The position numbers were made by a program, and so were the translations under genes. Below are positions 43,151 to 51,678 of a DNA stretch of 64,000 bases, piece after piece (position 1 is the first letter of the stretch; each line of letters opens with the position of its first letter). This stretch comes from Mycobacterium sp. 1164985.4 (GTDB taxonomy: Bacteria > Actinomycetota > Actinomycetes > Mycobacteriales > Mycobacteriaceae). The stretch spans positions 1 to 64,000 of the forward strand of contig NZ_LZMD01000085.1 of the NCBI RefSeq assembly GCF_001668575.1, read 5' to 3'. Under the pieces are notes generated by a model, which was not told the origin of the DNA, ran no database searches, and was given only the letters and a program-made list of their open reading frames with translations.

Positions 43151-43240
43151 GATGGGGTCAATCCCGACGAAGTCCGCGCTGCCCTGGCAGCCACGTGGGG
43201 AACGGGGCGAGTACTGGGTTTACTTGCCGTCGCCACCTAG
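43151..43240 (+). pseudogene. Remnant of a fourth hydrolase-cyclase fusion
   Basis: The frame reads DGVNPDEVRAALAATWGTGRVL, matching DGPTPEQITAAMVTMWGTGEHL in the hydrolase half of the intact gene. It then continues directly into LLAVAT and a stop, matching the intact C-terminus LLAVAD. The whole central part (about 290 codons) is therefore deleted. The stop overlaps the convergent 13E12 gene stop at CTAG. Confidence 0.65.
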
Positions 43241-44721
43241 AACGGTGGTGGCTTATTGCGCTCGTCGGCGTAGGGCTGGTTGCGTTGACGCTCGGCTTCG
43301 ATGGCCGCCGCGCGGTTCTGTTCGCGTGTTCGTTTGCGCCGCGGCATCTTCAAGCATCGAACCGCGTTGTCGAGCAGATCGACGCTCGGATCGATGACGG
43401 CGGGCGCGGTTTCCCGGCACAGCGACGGGAAAAGCAGCCTGCTGCCCGGATGGGTCGTGTACTTCTGTCCGGCGGGTGAGAGCCAGTCGACGCTTCCGTC
43501 GGGGTGTTGCCGATCGCGCCATCCGAGGAACGTCTTGTAGAGATGATGAGTTCTACACAGGCACTTGAGGTTCGACGCCTGCGTCGCTCCCCGCGGATAC
43601 GGGACCGTGTGGTCGATGTCGCATTGAGTAGCGGGCCTGTCGCAGTTCGGGAAGCGGCACGTCAGATCGCGGCAGCGGACGAACCACGCCAGCGCCGACG
43701 AGGGAACCCGCCCCTTCTCCGGCGGCGCATCCCCGGGATGCCTAACGGGTCGGCGCTTGGCGACCGCCAGCTTGGCGGCCACGATCGGTGCCGGCACCAC
43801 TCCGCGGCCCATCACAAACCCCGGCCCCGTCTCGGCCGCCCCACCGAGCGTGGGATCGTCGGCCTCGATCGGTTCGACGGGCTTGTCGCCGTCCAATTCG
43901 GCCGGGGTCGCGTCATCGAGCGTGTCCTCGCTCGCCACGACATGCACCACCACGCCGCCGACCGAGATGCCCGCCGACGGGCATTCTTTCGATCCGCACT
44001 CACACGGCAGCGTTTGGGCGCCGTCGAACGCGGCGGCGACGGCGTCGGCGCGACGCTGTTCGTGGGTGCGCGGGTCGCTTTCGCACACCGTGGCGGCCAA
44101 CGCGTCGAGCCGTCGGTCGATGAACTCGCCGTGATGGGCGAACACCGTCGCTTCGACATACGCGACACCCGAGCCGTCCCCGCTGTCTTTGACCTCGATG
44201 TAGCGGCTGCGCGAACTGTTCTCGGCACGGCGCACCGCAGCGGGGTCGAAGCGGTCGACCCAGTAGTCGATCGCGTTGTGCATCTTCAGCACTGACAGTG
44301 CCGTCCATCCCTCGACATGCGCGGCGATCGCGGCGTCGACCTTGGCAAGCGCGTCACAGTCTTGGATCAGGTACGTCCGAAACACGATGGCGGCGACGAT
44401 GCGGTAGGTGATGGTGCCGGTCAGAAACACCGCGTTCGTTCGAGGCAGCCGGTCGCGCAGGGCGATCGCGATCTCCAGTTGGGACGCCGCAACTCCGATC
44501 GACACCTGTTGGGCAGGGGCGATCTCAGCGGCGACGGCGGCGTAGTTGTCGATGATCCACTGCTCGCGATCGGCCGAACCGTCGGCGGCATACATCCGAT
44601 CCAGCACGGCGACGGCCGCCGAGAGCCTGCGCGCGCACGCGGCATTCTCGATGCGCGCCCATGCACCGGCTGCTTCGGCACCTCTGGCGCCGTCGGCCGC
44701 CTCCACCAACTGATCGAACAT
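43237..44721 (-). CDS. 13E12-repeat family DUF222/HNH endonuclease protein
   Basis: A 494-residue protein of the 13E12 REP family. The N-terminal DUF222 helical domain runs to about residue 300 (LDRMYAADGSADREQWIIDNYAAVAAEIAPAQ and GTITYRIVAAIVFRT). The C-terminal HNH nuclease motif is CRFPNCDRPATQCDIDHTVPYPRGATQASNLKCLCRTHHLYKT, with zinc cysteines and the catalytic His. The ATG at 44721 (MFDQLVEA) fits the family; an ATG at 44751 is possible. It is divergent from dnaE2, and an SOS box lies between them. Several M. tuberculosis members of this family respond to DNA damage. A truncated duplicate is at 40327. Confidence 0.85.
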   Translation of the reverse strand: MFDQLVEAADGARGAEAAGAWARIENAACARRLSAAVAVLDRMYAADGSADREQWIIDNYAAVAAEIAPAQQVSIGVAASQLEIAIALRDRLPRTNAVFLTGTITYRIVAAIVFRTYLIQDCDALAKVDAAIAAHVEGWTALSVLKMHNAIDYWVDRFDPAAVRRAENSSRSRYIEVKDSGDGSGVAYVEATVFAHHGEFIDRRLDALAATVCESDPRTHEQRRADAVAAAFDGAQTLPCECGSKECPSAGISVGGVVVHVVASEDTLDDATPAELDGDKPVEPIEADDPTLGGAAETGPGFVMGRGVVPAPIVAAKLAVAKRRPVRHPGDAPPEKGRVPSSALAWFVRCRDLTCRFPNCDRPATQCDIDHTVPYPRGATQASNLKCLCRTHHLYKTFLGWRDRQHPDGSVDWLSPAGQKYTTHPGSRLLFPSLCRETAPAVIDPSVDLLDNAVRCLKMPRRKRTREQNRAAAIEAERQRNQPYADERNKPPPF

Positions 44722-44837
44722 ATGAACGAATCTAGTCGACCCCACTGACATCGGAAAGGTTGTTTTGCCAGCCTGTGGATGAACCTGATGTTGGGGATAA
44801 CCTGCGCTTTTGCCGAAATTTCGACCGATCAGTCGGT

Positions 44838-44853
44838 TCGAACACAGGTTCGA
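44838..44853 (+). promoter_or_regulatory. LexA (SOS) box of dnaE2
   Basis: TCGAACACAGGTTCGA is a perfect TCGAAC-N4-GTTCGA palindrome. TACACT (44854-44859) immediately follows and fits the TANNNT -10 consensus, with the dnaE2 ATG seven bases further on, so a leaderless dnaE2 mRNA is likely and LexA would cover the -35 region. The box is also 117 bp upstream of the divergent 13E12 gene. Confidence 0.93.
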
Positions 44854-44865
44854 TACACTGCACAC

Positions 44866-47800
44866 ATGGGCTGGCATCTCGGCCCGCCGAGCTGGGCGGA
44901 AATGGAGCGGGTGCTCAACGGTAAACCGCGCCGTGCGGGCTGGCCGATCGACGAGCAGATCGGCGACGGTGGCGACAGCCCGGCCTGGTCCAGCAAGCGG
45001 GGGGAGTACCAACCGCTCGACGTCGAGCGGCCCACATCGACGGTGCCCTACGCCGAACTGCACACCCATTCGGCGTACAGCTTCCTCGACGGCGCCAGCA
45101 CCCCGGAGGAACTGGTCGAGGAAGCGGTCCGGCTCGACCTGCGGGCGATTGCGCTCACCGACCACGACGGTCTCTACGGTGTGGTGCGCTTCGCCGAGGC
45201 CGCCAAGGAACTCGACATGTCGACGGTGTTCGGCGCCGAACTGTCCCTTGGCGGTGGCGACCGGACCGAAGACCCCGACCCGCCCGGCCCGCACCTGCTG
45301 GTGCTGGCGCGCGGGCCCGAGGGTTACCGGCGGCTGTCACGCGAACTCGCGAAGGCGCACCTGGCCGGCGGCGAGAAGGGCAAACTGCAATACGACTACG
45401 ACGCATTGACCGAAGCGGCCGGCGGACACTGGCATATCCTCACCGGCTGCCGCAAAGGGCATGTCCGGCAAGCGCTTTCCGAAGGTGGGCCCGAAGCGGC
45501 AAGTCAAGCGCTCGCCGATCTCGTCGACCGCTTCGGCCGCGACCGGGTCAGCGTCGAGCTCACCCACCACGGGTATCCCTGCGACGACGAACGCAACGCC
45601 ATCCTGGCCGAGCTGGCACCCCGGTTCGGCCTGAGCGTGGTCGCGACCACCGCCGCCCATTTCGCCGAACCCTCGCGGGGTCGACTGGCCATGGCGATGG
45701 GTGCGATCCGCGCCCGTCACTCGATGGACGAAGCCGCCGGATACCTTGCGCCGTTGGGCGGTTCGCATCTGCGATCCGGTGCGGAGATGGCGCGGCTGTT
45801 CGCCGACCGGCCCGAGGTGGTGACCGCCGCGGCCGAACTCGGCGAGCAGTGCGCGTTCGGGCTCGCCCTGATCGCACCGCAGCTACCGCCGTTCGACGTC
45901 CCCGAGGGCCACACCGAGGACAGTTGGCTGCGCCACCTGGTCATGACGGGGGCCCGCAACAGGTACGGCCCGCCTCAGCGGGCGCCCCGGGCATACGCAC
46001 AGATCGAACACGAGCTGAAAGTCATTGAGCAGCTGACGTTTCCCGGCTACTTCCTGGTGGTCCACGACATCACCCGATTCTGCAAGGAGAACGGCATCCT
46101 GGCGCAGGGCAGGGGATCGGCGGCCAACTCCGCGGTCTGTTACGCGCTCGGTGTCACCAACGTGGACCCGGTCGCCAACGAGCTGCTGTTCGAACGGTTC
46201 CTGTCGCCGGCGCGCGACGGCCCACCGGACATCGACATCGACATCGAATCGGATCTGCGGGAGAAGGCCATTCAGTACGTCTACGACCGCTACGGTCGCG
46301 ACTACGCCGCCCAGGTGGCCAACGTCATCACCTACCGCGGCCGCAGCGCCGTGCGCGATATGGCCCGTGCGCTGGGCTTCTCACAAGGTCAGCAGGACGC
46401 CTGGAGCAAGCAGCTCGGCCAGTGGGGCAACCTTGCCGAGGCGCCCCACACCGAAGACATTCCCGAGCAGGTCATCGACCTGGCCAAGCAGATCTCCAAC
46501 CTGCCCCGGCACATGGGCATCCACTCCGGTGGCATGGTCATCTGCGACCGGCCCATCGCCGACGTGTGCCCGGTCGAATGGGCCCGCATGGAGAACCGCA
46601 GCGTCCTGCAGTGGGACAAGGACGATTGCGCGGCAATCGGTTTGGTGAAGTTCGACATGCTCGGCCTCGGCATGCTCTCGGCGCTGCACTACTGCATCGA
46701 CCTGGTGCGCGAACACAAGGGCATCGAAGTCGACCTGGCGAAGCTGGACCTGTCCGAGCCTGCCGTGTACGAGATGCTGCAGAAGGCCGATTCCGTCGGG
46801 GTGTTCCAGGTGGAGTCGCGCGCCCAAATGGCCACACTGCCACGGCTCAAGCCCCGCGTGTTCTACGACCTGGTCGTCGAGGTCGCGCTGATCCGGCCCG
46901 GCCCGATCCAGGGCGGGTCGGTGCACCCGTATATCAAGCGCCGCAACGGCGAAGAGGCCGTCACCTACGACCACCCGTCGATGGAACCGGCCTTGCACAA
47001 GACGTTGGGGGTGCCGCTGTTCCAGGAACAGCTCATGCAGCTCGCCGTGGACTGCGCGGGTTTCTCCGCCGCCGAGGCCGACCAGCTGCGCCGCGCGATG
47101 GGATCCAAGCGATCGACCGAACGGATGCGCCGGCTGCGGGGCAGGTTCTACGACGGTATGCGTCAGCGCCACGGCATCACCGGCGAGACCGCCGACCGCA
47201 TCTACGAAAAACTGGAGGCCTTCGCGAATTTCGGCTTCCCCGAGAGCCACTCGTTGAGCTTCGCTTCGCTGGTGTTCTACTCGTCGTGGTTCAAGCTGCA
47301 TCACCCGGCCGCGTTCTGCGCCGCGCTGCTGCGGGCACAGCCGATGGGCTTCTACTCGCCGCAGACCCTGGTGGCCGACGCCCGCCGCCACGGTGTGCTC
47401 GTGCACGGCCCCGACGTCAACGCCAGCCTGGCGCACGCGACCTTGGAAGACACCGGGAACGCGGTCAGATTGGGGCTCGGCGCCGTTCGGCACATCGGCG
47501 ACGAACTGGCCGAGCAGCTCGTCGAGGAGCGAAACACCAACGGCGCGTTCGCTTCCCTGTTGGATCTGACTCAGCGGGTGCAACTGTCCGTGCCGCAGAC
47601 CGAGGCGCTGGCCACTGCGGGGGCACTGGGCTGCTTCGGCATCACCCGGCGTGAAGGGTTGTGGGCTGCGGGCGCGGCCGCCACTCAGCGACCCGACCGG
47701 TTGCCGGGAGTGGGCGCGTCGTCGCACGTTCCCTCGCTGCCCGGCATGACCGACCTCGAGCTCGCCGCGGCCGACGTGTGGGCCACCGGGGTATCGCCCG

Positions 47801-48159
47801 ACAGCTACCCGACCCAGTTCCTCCGTGAGGACCTCGACGCCCTCGGTGTCATCCCTGCAAACCAGCTGCTCGACGTCCCCGACGGCTCCCGGGTGTTGGT
47901 GGCCGGGGCCGTGACGCACCGGCAGCGACCAGCGACCGCCCAGGGCGCCACCTTCCTCAACCTCGAGGACGAGACCGGGATGGTCAACGTCATCTGCTCG
48001 CGCGGGGTGTGGGCGCGGCACCGCAAGTTGGCGCAGACTGCTCCGGCGCTGTTGGTCCGCGGTCAGGTGCAGAACGCCACCGGGGCCGTCACCGTCGTCG
48101 CCGAGCGGATGGGCAAGCTCACCTTGGCGGTCGGCTCCAAGTCTCGCGACTTCCGCTAG
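44866..48159 (+). CDS. dnaE2: Error-prone DNA polymerase DnaE2
   Basis: A 1097-residue C-family polymerase for damage-induced translesion synthesis. The start MGWHLGPPSWAEMERVL matches mycobacterial DnaE2. The PHP domain begins ELHTHSAYSFLDGASTPEEL (about residue 65). The polymerase palm carries PDIDIDIESDLREKAIQYVYDRYGRDYAAQVANVITYRGRSAVRDMARALGF with catalytic aspartates. The fingers, a helix-hairpin-helix region and a C-terminal OB domain (GSRVLVAGAVTHRQRPATAQGATFLNLEDETGMVNVI) follow. It works with ImuA'/ImuB, located 12 kb upstream under a similar SOS box. Confidence 0.95.
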   Translation: MGWHLGPPSWAEMERVLNGKPRRAGWPIDEQIGDGGDSPAWSSKRGEYQPLDVERPTSTVPYAELHTHSAYSFLDGASTPEELVEEAVRLDLRAIALTDHDGLYGVVRFAEAAKELDMSTVFGAELSLGGGDRTEDPDPPGPHLLVLARGPEGYRRLSRELAKAHLAGGEKGKLQYDYDALTEAAGGHWHILTGCRKGHVRQALSEGGPEAASQALADLVDRFGRDRVSVELTHHGYPCDDERNAILAELAPRFGLSVVATTAAHFAEPSRGRLAMAMGAIRARHSMDEAAGYLAPLGGSHLRSGAEMARLFADRPEVVTAAAELGEQCAFGLALIAPQLPPFDVPEGHTEDSWLRHLVMTGARNRYGPPQRAPRAYAQIEHELKVIEQLTFPGYFLVVHDITRFCKENGILAQGRGSAANSAVCYALGVTNVDPVANELLFERFLSPARDGPPDIDIDIESDLREKAIQYVYDRYGRDYAAQVANVITYRGRSAVRDMARALGFSQGQQDAWSKQLGQWGNLAEAPHTEDIPEQVIDLAKQISNLPRHMGIHSGGMVICDRPIADVCPVEWARMENRSVLQWDKDDCAAIGLVKFDMLGLGMLSALHYCIDLVREHKGIEVDLAKLDLSEPAVYEMLQKADSVGVFQVESRAQMATLPRLKPRVFYDLVVEVALIRPGPIQGGSVHPYIKRRNGEEAVTYDHPSMEPALHKTLGVPLFQEQLMQLAVDCAGFSAAEADQLRRAMGSKRSTERMRRLRGRFYDGMRQRHGITGETADRIYEKLEAFANFGFPESHSLSFASLVFYSSWFKLHHPAAFCAALLRAQPMGFYSPQTLVADARRHGVLVHGPDVNASLAHATLEDTGNAVRLGLGAVRHIGDELAEQLVEERNTNGAFASLLDLTQRVQLSVPQTEALATAGALGCFGITRREGLWAAGAAATQRPDRLPGVGASSHVPSLPGMTDLELAAADVWATGVSPDSYPTQFLREDLDALGVIPANQLLDVPDGSRVLVAGAVTHRQRPATAQGATFLNLEDETGMVNVICSRGVWARHRKLAQTAPALLVRGQVQNATGAVTVVAERMGKLTLAVGSKSRDFR

Positions 48160-48176
48160 CCCGCTACGGTTGAGCG

Positions 48177-49319
48177 GTGCGGCGACCCCTCTACCTCCTC
48201 GTCGGTGCGGGCACCGCACTGATCGCCTGCTGTTACGGGTTCGGGCGCTTCTCCTACGGACTGTTCGGGCCGGTGTTCGGCGAGACCTTCGGTCTGAGCC
48301 CCACCATCGCAGGCGTGATCGGCGCGGGAAGCTACATCGGCTACTGCGCCGCGATCACCGCCAGCCTGCTGCTCACCGACCGCGTCGGGCCGCGTGGTGT
48401 TGCGGTTGCCGCCGGAGTGGTTGCCACACTGGGCATTTCGATCATTGCACTGGCGCCGTCGGCATGGGTTCTGGCGATCGGAGTGCTGGTCGCCGGCTGC
48501 AGCACCGGGATCGTTTCCCCGCCACTGGCCGCCGCGGTCGCTCAACACGTGCCGCCGAGCACGGCGGACCGCGCCCAAACCGTTGTCAACGGCGGCACGG
48601 GAATCGGTGTGCTGCTTTCGGCGCCGATCGCGCTGCTGTTGCTGAGCCACTGGCGCGCGGCGTGGATGGTGTACGCGCTGGTGTCGGCGGCCGTGACGCT
48701 ATGGGTGTCCCTGGCTGTACCCCGCTCCTCGCAGCGCGCGGCCAAACGCGTCGATCCGTTCTGGCGCCCAGGCACTTTCGGCTTGTTGCTGGCGTCGGTG
48801 CTGACGGGTGTGGGCAGTGTCGCGGTGTGGACGTTCGGTCGCGACCTGATCACTTCTGTCGGCGGGGCCGACGCCACCCGGTCGTCGGTGCTGTGGATCG
48901 TCATCGGCGCGGCGGGCATCGCCGGGGCACTCGCGGGCGACGCGGTACAGCGGATCGGCCTGCAGTGGGCTTGGGTGGCTGCGACCGTAACGATGGCCGC
49001 GGCGACGGTGTTGTTGGCCGTCGCCCCATCCCACCTCGGCGCAATCGTCGTGGCCGCGGCGCTGTTCGGTGGCGCGTACATCGCGTTGACGGGTCTGGTG
49101 TTGCTGTGGAGCGCACGGCTGTATCCCGACAGCACATCGACGGGCGTCGGGCTGTCGTTCTTCACGCTCGCGGCCGGACAAGCACTCGGCGCGCCCGTGG
49201 CCGGCGCGCTCGTCGACATGGTGGGCGGCAGAGCCGCATTCGTGGCGATCGCCGCGGTCGGCCTGTGTGCGCTCGCGGTGCGCCCGGTGAGAACAGCGGC
49301 CGTGTACGCGACGCGTTAA
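48177..49319 (+). CDS. MFS transporter (YbfB/YjiJ-like)
   Basis: A 380-residue 12-helix major facilitator without an obvious signal sequence. GFGRFSYGLFGPVFGETFGLS in helix 1 and CSTGIVSPPLAAAVAQHV in helix 4 fit the YbfB/YjiJ group, whose substrates are largely unknown. Helix-pair repeats (TFGLLLASVLTGVGSVAVWTFGRD and GLSFFTLAAGQALGAPVAGALVDMVGG) complete the fold. The GTG at 48177 lies 17 bp after dnaE2. Its stop overlaps the stop of the convergent PPOX gene. Confidence 0.85.
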   Translation: MRRPLYLLVGAGTALIACCYGFGRFSYGLFGPVFGETFGLSPTIAGVIGAGSYIGYCAAITASLLLTDRVGPRGVAVAAGVVATLGISIIALAPSAWVLAIGVLVAGCSTGIVSPPLAAAVAQHVPPSTADRAQTVVNGGTGIGVLLSAPIALLLLSHWRAAWMVYALVSAAVTLWVSLAVPRSSQRAAKRVDPFWRPGTFGLLLASVLTGVGSVAVWTFGRDLITSVGGADATRSSVLWIVIGAAGIAGALAGDAVQRIGLQWAWVAATVTMAAATVLLAVAPSHLGAIVVAAALFGGAYIALTGLVLLWSARLYPDSTSTGVGLSFFTLAAGQALGAPVAGALVDMVGGRAAFVAIAAVGLCALAVRPVRTAAVYATR

Positions 49320-49732
49320 CCCTCGGTGGGCGTCGTCCAGACCTTGTCGACGCTGATCTTCAGCCGCGTGTCGTAGGCGGCGAAAAACTCGTCGCTGAAA
49401 CCGAGGCTGGCCGCGAACTTGCCGTATTTCGTTCGGTACCGCTCGTCGTGCAAGGGATTGGCGCCCTCCGCGTCGACCGTTGCGGTTCCGCCGACGACGA
49501 TGATCCCGCCCCCGCTCCCGTCGGAGTCCAAGTTCAGGCTGACCCGTGGATGCGCCCGGACATGCCTGACCTTCGCCGCGCTCGGTTCCGTATAGACGAG
49601 CACGTCGGCCCCGTCGAAGTAGAACCACACCAGTTTCGGGACGGGTTGTCCCGACTTGGACACCGTCGTCAACCAGCCGTGCTTGTCGGACGAGAGCCTG
49701 TCGATGACCTCCTGGGTGAATTTGACTGCCAT
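49316..49732 (-). CDS. PPOX-class F420-dependent oxidoreductase (Rv3369-like)
   Basis: A 138-residue split-barrel flavin/F420-binding protein. MAVKFTQEVIDRLSSDKHGWLTTVSKSGQPVPKLVWFYFDG is the typical N-terminal strand pair, followed by VLVYTEPSAAKVRHVRAHPRVSLNLDSDGSGGGIIVVGGTA. Such proteins reduce small substrates or bind heme in M. tuberculosis relatives. Position next to a nitroreductase matches Rv3369/Rv3368c. The ATG at 49732 is set by similarity; longer frames overlap the divergent nitroreductase. Confidence 0.88.
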   Translation of the reverse strand: MAVKFTQEVIDRLSSDKHGWLTTVSKSGQPVPKLVWFYFDGADVLVYTEPSAAKVRHVRAHPRVSLNLDSDGSGGGIIVVGGTATVDAEGANPLHDERYRTKYGKFAASLGFSDEFFAAYDTRLKISVDKVWTTPTEG

Positions 49733-49754
49733 GAAGCGAATGTAGTCTCGGAAA

Positions 49755-50402
49755 ATGACCTTGAACCTCTCCGCCGACGAAGTCCTCACCACCACCCGTT
49801 CGGTGCGCAAGCGGCTCGATTTCGACAAGCCGGTGCCGCGTGAGGTGCTGCTGGAATGTCTCGAGCTCGCCATCCAGGCGCCGACCGGATCGAACAGCCA
49901 GGCTTGGCAGTGGGTGTTCGTCGACGATCCCGAGAAGAAGAAGGCGCTCGCCGAGATCTACCGCAACAGCTGGAAGCTGTACCGCACGATGCCCGAACCC
50001 GAATACGCCGAGGGCGACAGCCGCGGAGAGCGGCGCCAGGCCGTGGTGTCGTCGGCCGAATACCTCGCCGAGAACATGGAAAGGGCGCCGTGGCTGCTGA
50101 TCCCGTGCCTCGAGGGGCGGTGCGACGGTGTGCCCGGTGCCGTCAGCGCCAGCTTCTGGGGTTCACTGCTGCCCGCGGCGTGGAGTTACATGCTGGCGTT
50201 GCGCTCACGCGGACTCGGCTCCGCGTGGACCACACTGCATCTGCTCGGCGAGGGCGAGAAGCAGGCCGCCGACATACTCGGCATCCCGCACGACCAGTAC
50301 AGCCAGGGTGGGCTCTTCCCGATCGCCTATACGAAGGGCACAGACTTCCGCCCGGCCAAGCGGTTGCCCGTCGAGCAGATCGCGCACTTCAACACGTGGT
50401 GA
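49755..50402 (+). CDS. FMN-dependent nitroreductase (Rv3368c-like)
   Basis: A 215-residue nitroreductase-fold enzyme that uses NAD(P)H and FMN. Flavin-binding segments are TTTRSVRKRLDFDKPVPREVLLECLELAIQAPTGSNSQAWQWVFV at the N-terminus and ALRSRGLGSAWTTLHLLGEGEKQAADILGIP in the C-terminal half. Physiological substrates may be quinones or nitro compounds. It shares a 22-bp divergent region with the PPOX gene, so their promoters overlap. Confidence 0.9.
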   Translation: MTLNLSADEVLTTTRSVRKRLDFDKPVPREVLLECLELAIQAPTGSNSQAWQWVFVDDPEKKKALAEIYRNSWKLYRTMPEPEYAEGDSRGERRQAVVSSAEYLAENMERAPWLLIPCLEGRCDGVPGAVSASFWGSLLPAAWSYMLALRSRGLGSAWTTLHLLGEGEKQAADILGIPHDQYSQGGLFPIAYTKGTDFRPAKRLPVEQIAHFNTW

Positions 50403-50867
50403 TCAGATCGCGCCGCCGAACCCGTGCTGACGCCAGGCCTCGTACACCGCGACGGCGGCCGCGTTCGACAGATTCAGCGAGCGTCGGCCGCCCAGCATTG
50501 GTATGCGCAGTTGCGCGGTGATGTGCGGATCGGCCAGCGTCGTGTCGTCCAACCCTGTGGGCTCCGGCCCGAACATCAGCACGTCACCCGGCCGGTACGC
50601 GATGTCGGTGAACGACGTGGTCGCGTGCGCGGTGAACGCGAAGACCCGCTCGGGCGCCAAAGCGGACCACGCCGCGGCCAGGTCGCTGTGAACGGTTACC
50701 GAAGCCAGGTCGTGGTAGTCCAGTCCGGCCCGCCGCAGCTTCGGCTCGGACAGATCGAATCCCATCGGTTCCACCAGATGCAGTTCGCAGCCGGTCGCGG
50801 CCACCATCCGGATCGCGTTGCCCGTATTGGGCGCGATGCGCGGTGAAAAGAAGAGGACATGGAACAT
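50403..50867 (-). CDS. trmL: tRNA (cytidine/uridine-34 2'-O)-methyltransferase, SPOUT family
   Basis: A 154-residue TrmL/SpoU-type methyltransferase with a trefoil knot. Visible motifs are MFHVLFFSPRIAPNTGNAIRMVAATGCELHLVEPMGFDLSEPKLRRAGLDYHDL (RNA-binding), DVLMFGPEPTGL (SAM loop) and IPMLGGRRSLNLSNAAAVAVYEAWRQ (knot). It methylates the ribose of the wobble base of certain tRNA-Leu. The M. tuberculosis equivalent Rv3366 is called spoU. Its stop begins one base after the nitroreductase stop on the other strand. Confidence 0.92.
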   Translation of the reverse strand: MFHVLFFSPRIAPNTGNAIRMVAATGCELHLVEPMGFDLSEPKLRRAGLDYHDLASVTVHSDLAAAWSALAPERVFAFTAHATTSFTDIAYRPGDVLMFGPEPTGLDDTTLADPHITAQLRIPMLGGRRSLNLSNAAAVAVYEAWRQHGFGGAI

Positions 50868-50875
50868 TCGACGGG

Positions 50876-51556
50876 TCAGATCCGTTCGAGCACATCGGCC
50901 AGCTCACGGGGCCGAGAAAGCTGCACCATGTGCCCGGCAGATATTCGAACGACGCGGTCGGCGTTCGCCGACCACGCTTCCTGCGCAGCCACCGAGTTCG
51001 CTGATTCCTGAGTGCAAATAACGTAAGTCGCCGAATGCGTCCGTTCTCGCGCCATGCTCGGAGAAGAATACGACGCAGCCGATTGAAGCACGAAGCGTGA
51101 CAGAACCATCTGACTTCGATGGCGGTCAAGATCGGGGCAGAACGACTCCCAGGCCAGTTCAAAGTCATCGGTCATCTCCATCGCGCCGTCCTCTCGCCGG
51201 ACAAACACGTTGGGTAGCACATCGCCGAGTTGGTTCAGGACTGACTGTCCGCGCTTCGGCCAGAGCGCAGTGAGGTACACGCTGTGCCGCACCTTGGGAT
51301 GGTCGGCGAACTCGGTTATCACCATCCCACCGTACGAATGGCCAACCAGCACAAGAGGCTCAGCTGTAGTCATTAGCACCTGCCGTACATGATCGGCATC
51401 CGCGCTGAGGTCACCGAGCACTGCCGGATTGCTACCACCGCTCGGCAGTTGTTTCACGACGTGTACCCGGTGGCCACCGGCCCGCAGCTGCTCGGCTACG
51501 GCGTCCCAAACCCAGCCGCTGTTGAACGCGCCATGGACCAGCAGGTAGTCGCTCAT
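50876..51556 (-). CDS. Alpha/beta hydrolase (esterase-like)
   Basis: A 226-residue hydrolase. YLLVHGAFNSGWVWD gives the oxyanion region, LVLVGHSYGGMV the nucleophile elbow (Ser-74) and ISAGHMVQLSRP the catalytic His near the C-terminus. Short length and the HGAFNSGWVW start fit the salicylate-esterase/hydroxynitrile-lyase-like group. The ATG start is plain. It ends eight bases before trmL and runs in the same direction. Substrate unknown. Confidence 0.87.
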   Translation of the reverse strand: MSDYLLVHGAFNSGWVWDAVAEQLRAGGHRVHVVKQLPSGGSNPAVLGDLSADADHVRQVLMTTAEPLVLVGHSYGGMVITEFADHPKVRHSVYLTALWPKRGQSVLNQLGDVLPNVFVRREDGAMEMTDDFELAWESFCPDLDRHRSQMVLSRFVLQSAASYSSPSMARERTHSATYVICTQESANSVAAQEAWSANADRVVRISAGHMVQLSRPRELADVLERI

Positions 51557-51678
51557 GCCGGAATTTTGGGCTCATCATGGCTACGAGTTCTGACATTTCG
51601 TGAAGCCCAGCCACGCTTGGGGAACTCGCAACGCCGAGGGCGGGGAGAACGCTCCCGGGGCGAAGGGATAATGCTCGC

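Noticed and set aside
46381..48219. 612-codon minus-strand frame opposite dnaE2
   Set aside because: Covers the reverse of the polymerase domain and shows no recognisable fold or start signal.
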